Shown piece by piece: positions 5,287 through 6,385 of a DNA stretch of 6,385 nt. Source of the DNA: an uncultured Bacteroidota bacterium (GTDB lineage Bacteria > Bacteroidota > Bacteroidia > Bacteroidales > 4484-276). Both the position numbers and the translations under genes were made by a program. Below the pieces are notes generated by a model that was not told where the DNA came from, searched no databases, and saw nothing but the letters and a program-made list of their open reading frames with translations. Positions within the stretch are counted from its first letter, which is position 1. Every line of letters starts with the position of its first letter. The stretch is from contig CAIYZW010000210.1 of NCBI GenBank assembly GCA_903930725.1, positions 1 through 6,385 on the forward strand, given 5' to 3'.

Positions 5287-5556
5287 TTATTTAAGTAAGT
5301 CAGCAACGTAAGGCATTAAGCACAGATGACGGGCTCTTTTAACAGCCTGTGCAACTTTTTTCTGGTATTTTGTTGATGTTCCGGTAATACGGCGAGGTAA
5401 AATTTTACCCTGCTCGTTTACAAATTTCAAAAGGAAATCTGCGTCTTTGTAATCAATGTATTTAATCCCTGCTTTTTTAAAGCGGCAGTATTTCTTTTTC
5501 TTAACGTCAACTGCAATGGGGGTTAAGTATTTGATGTCGTTATTTTGTATTGCCAT
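5287..5556 (-). CDS. rpsR: 30S ribosomal protein bS18
   Basis: This 89-residue protein carries the S18 signature in KYIDYKDADFLLKFVNE (32-48) and GKILPRRITGTS (50-61), followed by the basic helix YQKKVAQAVKRARHL (64-78). The two cysteines C24 and C79 are far apart and do not form the CxxC zinc knuckle of some ribosomal proteins. bS18 forms a heterodimer with bS6 on the 30S platform, and the two genes are adjacent here with a 30-base spacer. In Bacteroidota, bS18, bS6 and bS21 are known from ribosome structures to occlude the 3' end of 16S rRNA, which fits the lack of a Shine-Dalgarno sequence before this gene. ATG 5556 gives the usual length for the phylum. Confidence 0.98.
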   Translation of the reverse strand: MAIQNNDIKYLTPIAVDVKKKKYCRFKKAGIKYIDYKDADFLLKFVNEQGKILPRRITGTSTKYQKKVAQAVKRARHLCLMPYVADLLK

Positions 5557-5586
5557 TTTTTCTGTTGTTTAAAGATTTGTAATTAA

Positions 5587-5943
5587 TTACTTCGATTCTT
5601 CTTTAACTTCTTCCTTTACTCTGGCGCGCTTTTTCTCGTTGTAAGCAACGGCATGTTTATCGAGTTTTACAGTTAAGAAGCGAATTACGCGCTCGTCACG
5701 TTTGAGGGCAATTTCCAGGTTTGCAACAAAATCACCTGAAGCTTTGTACTCCATGAGGTGATAAAAACCTGTCGATTTTTTCTGGATCGGGTAGGCTAAT
5801 TTGCGCATACCCCAATGATCCTCAAACACAATCTCAGCACCTTTTTCCACAACGAAATTCTGGTACTTCTTAACCGCTTCCTTCATCTGATCTTCAGACA
5901 AAACGGGAGTTAAAATGAAAACGGTTTCATACTGATTTAACAT
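5587..5943 (-). CDS. rpsF: 30S ribosomal protein bS6
   Basis: This 118-residue protein begins LNQYETVFILTPVLSEDQ (2-19) and has the S6 core WGMRKLAYPIQKKSTGFY (44-61) and LKRDERVIRFLTVKLD (80-95). It ends in a charged tail rich in Lys and Glu (104-118). bS6 binds bS18 and the central domain of 16S rRNA on the 30S platform. It is the first gene of the three-gene operon; no ssb or priB gene lies between it and rpsR, as is usual in Bacteroidota. The leader is A/T-rich without a Shine-Dalgarno sequence, and the -7 box at 5996-6003 gives a leader of about 45 bases. Confidence 0.98.
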   Translation of the reverse strand: MLNQYETVFILTPVLSEDQMKEAVKKYQNFVVEKGAEIVFEDHWGMRKLAYPIQKKSTGFYHLMEYKASGDFVANLEIALKRDERVIRFLTVKLDKHAVAYNEKKRARVKEEVKEESK

Positions 5944-5995
5944 CTTGTGATAGTTTTAGTTAATATTAAAATTTATTATTTTTTAAAAGTGGCGG

Positions 5996-6003
5996 CAAAG
6001 ATA
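5996..6003 (-). promoter_or_regulatory. Promoter -7 box of the rpsF-rpsR-rplI operon
   Basis: On the minus strand the bases read TATCTTTG followed by C, an exact TAnnTTTG match, with RNA start expected near 5990. The -33 region falls in the dyad 6009-6045; CTTC lies 19 bases upstream of the box instead of the consensus TTTG. The position directly before a ribosomal operon makes the call fairly strong. Confidence 0.65.
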
Positions 6004-6008
6004 GGATT

Positions 6009-6045
6009 AAATTTTAGAAATCGAAGCAGTCGAAATCTAAATTTT
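6009..6045. repeat. Inverted repeat with internal TCGAA repeats over the -33 region of rpsF
   Basis: The arms AAATTTTAGA (6009-6018) and TCTAAATTTT (6036-6045) are inverted copies matching at 9 of 10 bases. The 17-base centre holds two TCGAA copies (6021-6025 and 6030-6034) whose starts are nine bases apart; each contains the palindrome TCGA. No T-run follows in either direction, so it is not a classical terminator. An operator is possible, but chance in A/T-rich DNA is not excluded. Confidence 0.5.
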
Positions 6046-6065
6046 AAGAAATAATACCAAAACAA

Positions 6066-6385
6066 TTACGGAAAAGTAACCGTAAACCCCTGATTTACTT
6101 TTATCCGGTACGATTTTCCTGGCTCAAGTGTAAGCAAATTCCTGATTTTCTTAGCCGGCCAGTAAACTTTTAACCCTGAAATTTCGGTGATAATTTCGAC
6201 TTTGCCGGAGTTAGGTAAAAACAACTGAACCGGATTAACGCTTATTTCGGAGATTACCGGTAAAATATTCCAGCCAGGCACCAGAGTTACCGATTTATCT
6301 GTTCGCCGAAAACCGCATGTACCGGCATTTGCAGCCTCCGAAAGTTTTATAAGGTAGCTTTTTGAAGGATTAATTTCAAAATTTG
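6066..6385 (-). CDS. C-terminal part of a repeat-containing, probably surface or secreted protein (truncated by window)
   Basis: The minus-strand frame is open from the window edge to TAA 6068-6066, giving about 105 residues of a longer protein. Two successive module ends resemble each other: INPSKSYLIKLSEAA near the start of the visible part, and LEPGKSYRIKVNQGF near the C-terminus. The last module begins near TLVPGWNILPV and includes ISGLKVYWPAKKI before the PGKSY element. Modules with a GWN start, a VYWP segment and a PGKxYxIKV end are, to my knowledge, common near the C-termini of large extracellular Bacteroidota proteins, so a surface location is inferred. No T9SS-type sorting domain follows, as the protein ends on TVTFP directly after the module. 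A GTG at 6281 could be misread as a start of a 71-residue gene; the open frame upstream argues for a truncated larger gene. The true size and function cannot be seen. Confidence 0.75.
   Translation of the reverse strand, partial: NFEINPSKSYLIKLSEAANAGTCGFRRTDKSVTLVPGWNILPVISEISVNPVQLFLPNSGKVEIITEISGLKVYWPAKKIRNLLTLEPGKSYRIKVNQGFTVTFP

Noticed and set aside
5944..5995. S6:S18-binding leader element before rpsF
   Set aside because: Some bacteria carry a structured leader with a CCG motif bound by S6:S18. The predicted leader here is about 45 A/T-rich bases with no strong stem, and the only CCG lies at or before the expected RNA start.
6066..6281. A complete 71-residue gene starting at GTG 6281
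   Set aside because: The frame stays open upstream to the window edge and the upstream residues form part of a similar module, so it is the end of a larger gene.
1..6385. CRISPR array, tRNA/rRNA genes, complete insertion sequence, prophage or defence operon
   Set aside because: No regularly spaced repeats, no tRNA-like cloverleaf, no complete transposase with terminal repeats and no defence-type domains were found on reading both strands.

Overview
The window looks like an ordinary chromosomal stretch from a member of the Bacteroidota (class Bacteroidia; the order cannot be fixed from sequence alone). Four observations point there. Several upstream regions carry the Bacteroidota -7 promoter box TAnnTTTG. 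Most starts lack a Shine-Dalgarno sequence and sit behind A/T-rich leaders. The ribosomal operon is rpsF-rpsR-rplI without priB or ssb between the genes. WbqC-family and TrxP-like genes, both common in this phylum, are also present.

Left part (1-1894): the 3' end of a PhzF-family isomerase/epimerase gene (+) meets the 23S rRNA m6A methyltransferase gene rlmF (-) tail to tail, with a 32-base overlap. Upstream of rlmF, also on the minus strand, is a stand-alone IS1595-type zinc-ribbon protein that lacks the DDE catalytic domain. A weak terminator and a -7 box fill the gap between them.

Middle part (1895-3671): a divergent promoter region leads rightward into two tandem thioredoxin genes that are about 50% identical. 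The first encodes a lipoprotein (WCKPC) for the cell envelope, the second a cytosolic protein (WCQPC). A GNRA-looped terminator ends this unit and runs almost directly into a promoter for a WbqC-family gene.

Right part (3702-6385), all on the minus strand: a ribosomal operon rpsF-rpsR-rplI ends at a near-perfect bidirectional terminator. It is followed by a SpoU/TrmH-family RNA 2'-O-methyltransferase and then by a 64-residue single-pass membrane protein with four cysteines arranged as in NqrM (DUF539). Upstream of rpsF, at the window edge, is the C-terminus of a large, probably surface-exposed repeat protein.

Functionally the window is mainly translation and housekeeping (two rRNA/RNA methyltransferases and three ribosomal proteins) plus thiol redox. 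No CRISPR array, complete insertion sequence, tRNA, rRNA or phage module was seen. I found no convincing new multi-gene system. The best leads are the small NqrM-like cysteine protein, the orphan zinc-ribbon protein, the thioredoxin pair split between envelope and cytosol, and the strong Shine-Dalgarno sequence before rplI. The longest stretches without a gene are about 190 bases (1253-1444), 145 bases (1895-2039) and 122 bases (5944-6065); each is described by the promoters, terminators or dyads listed.
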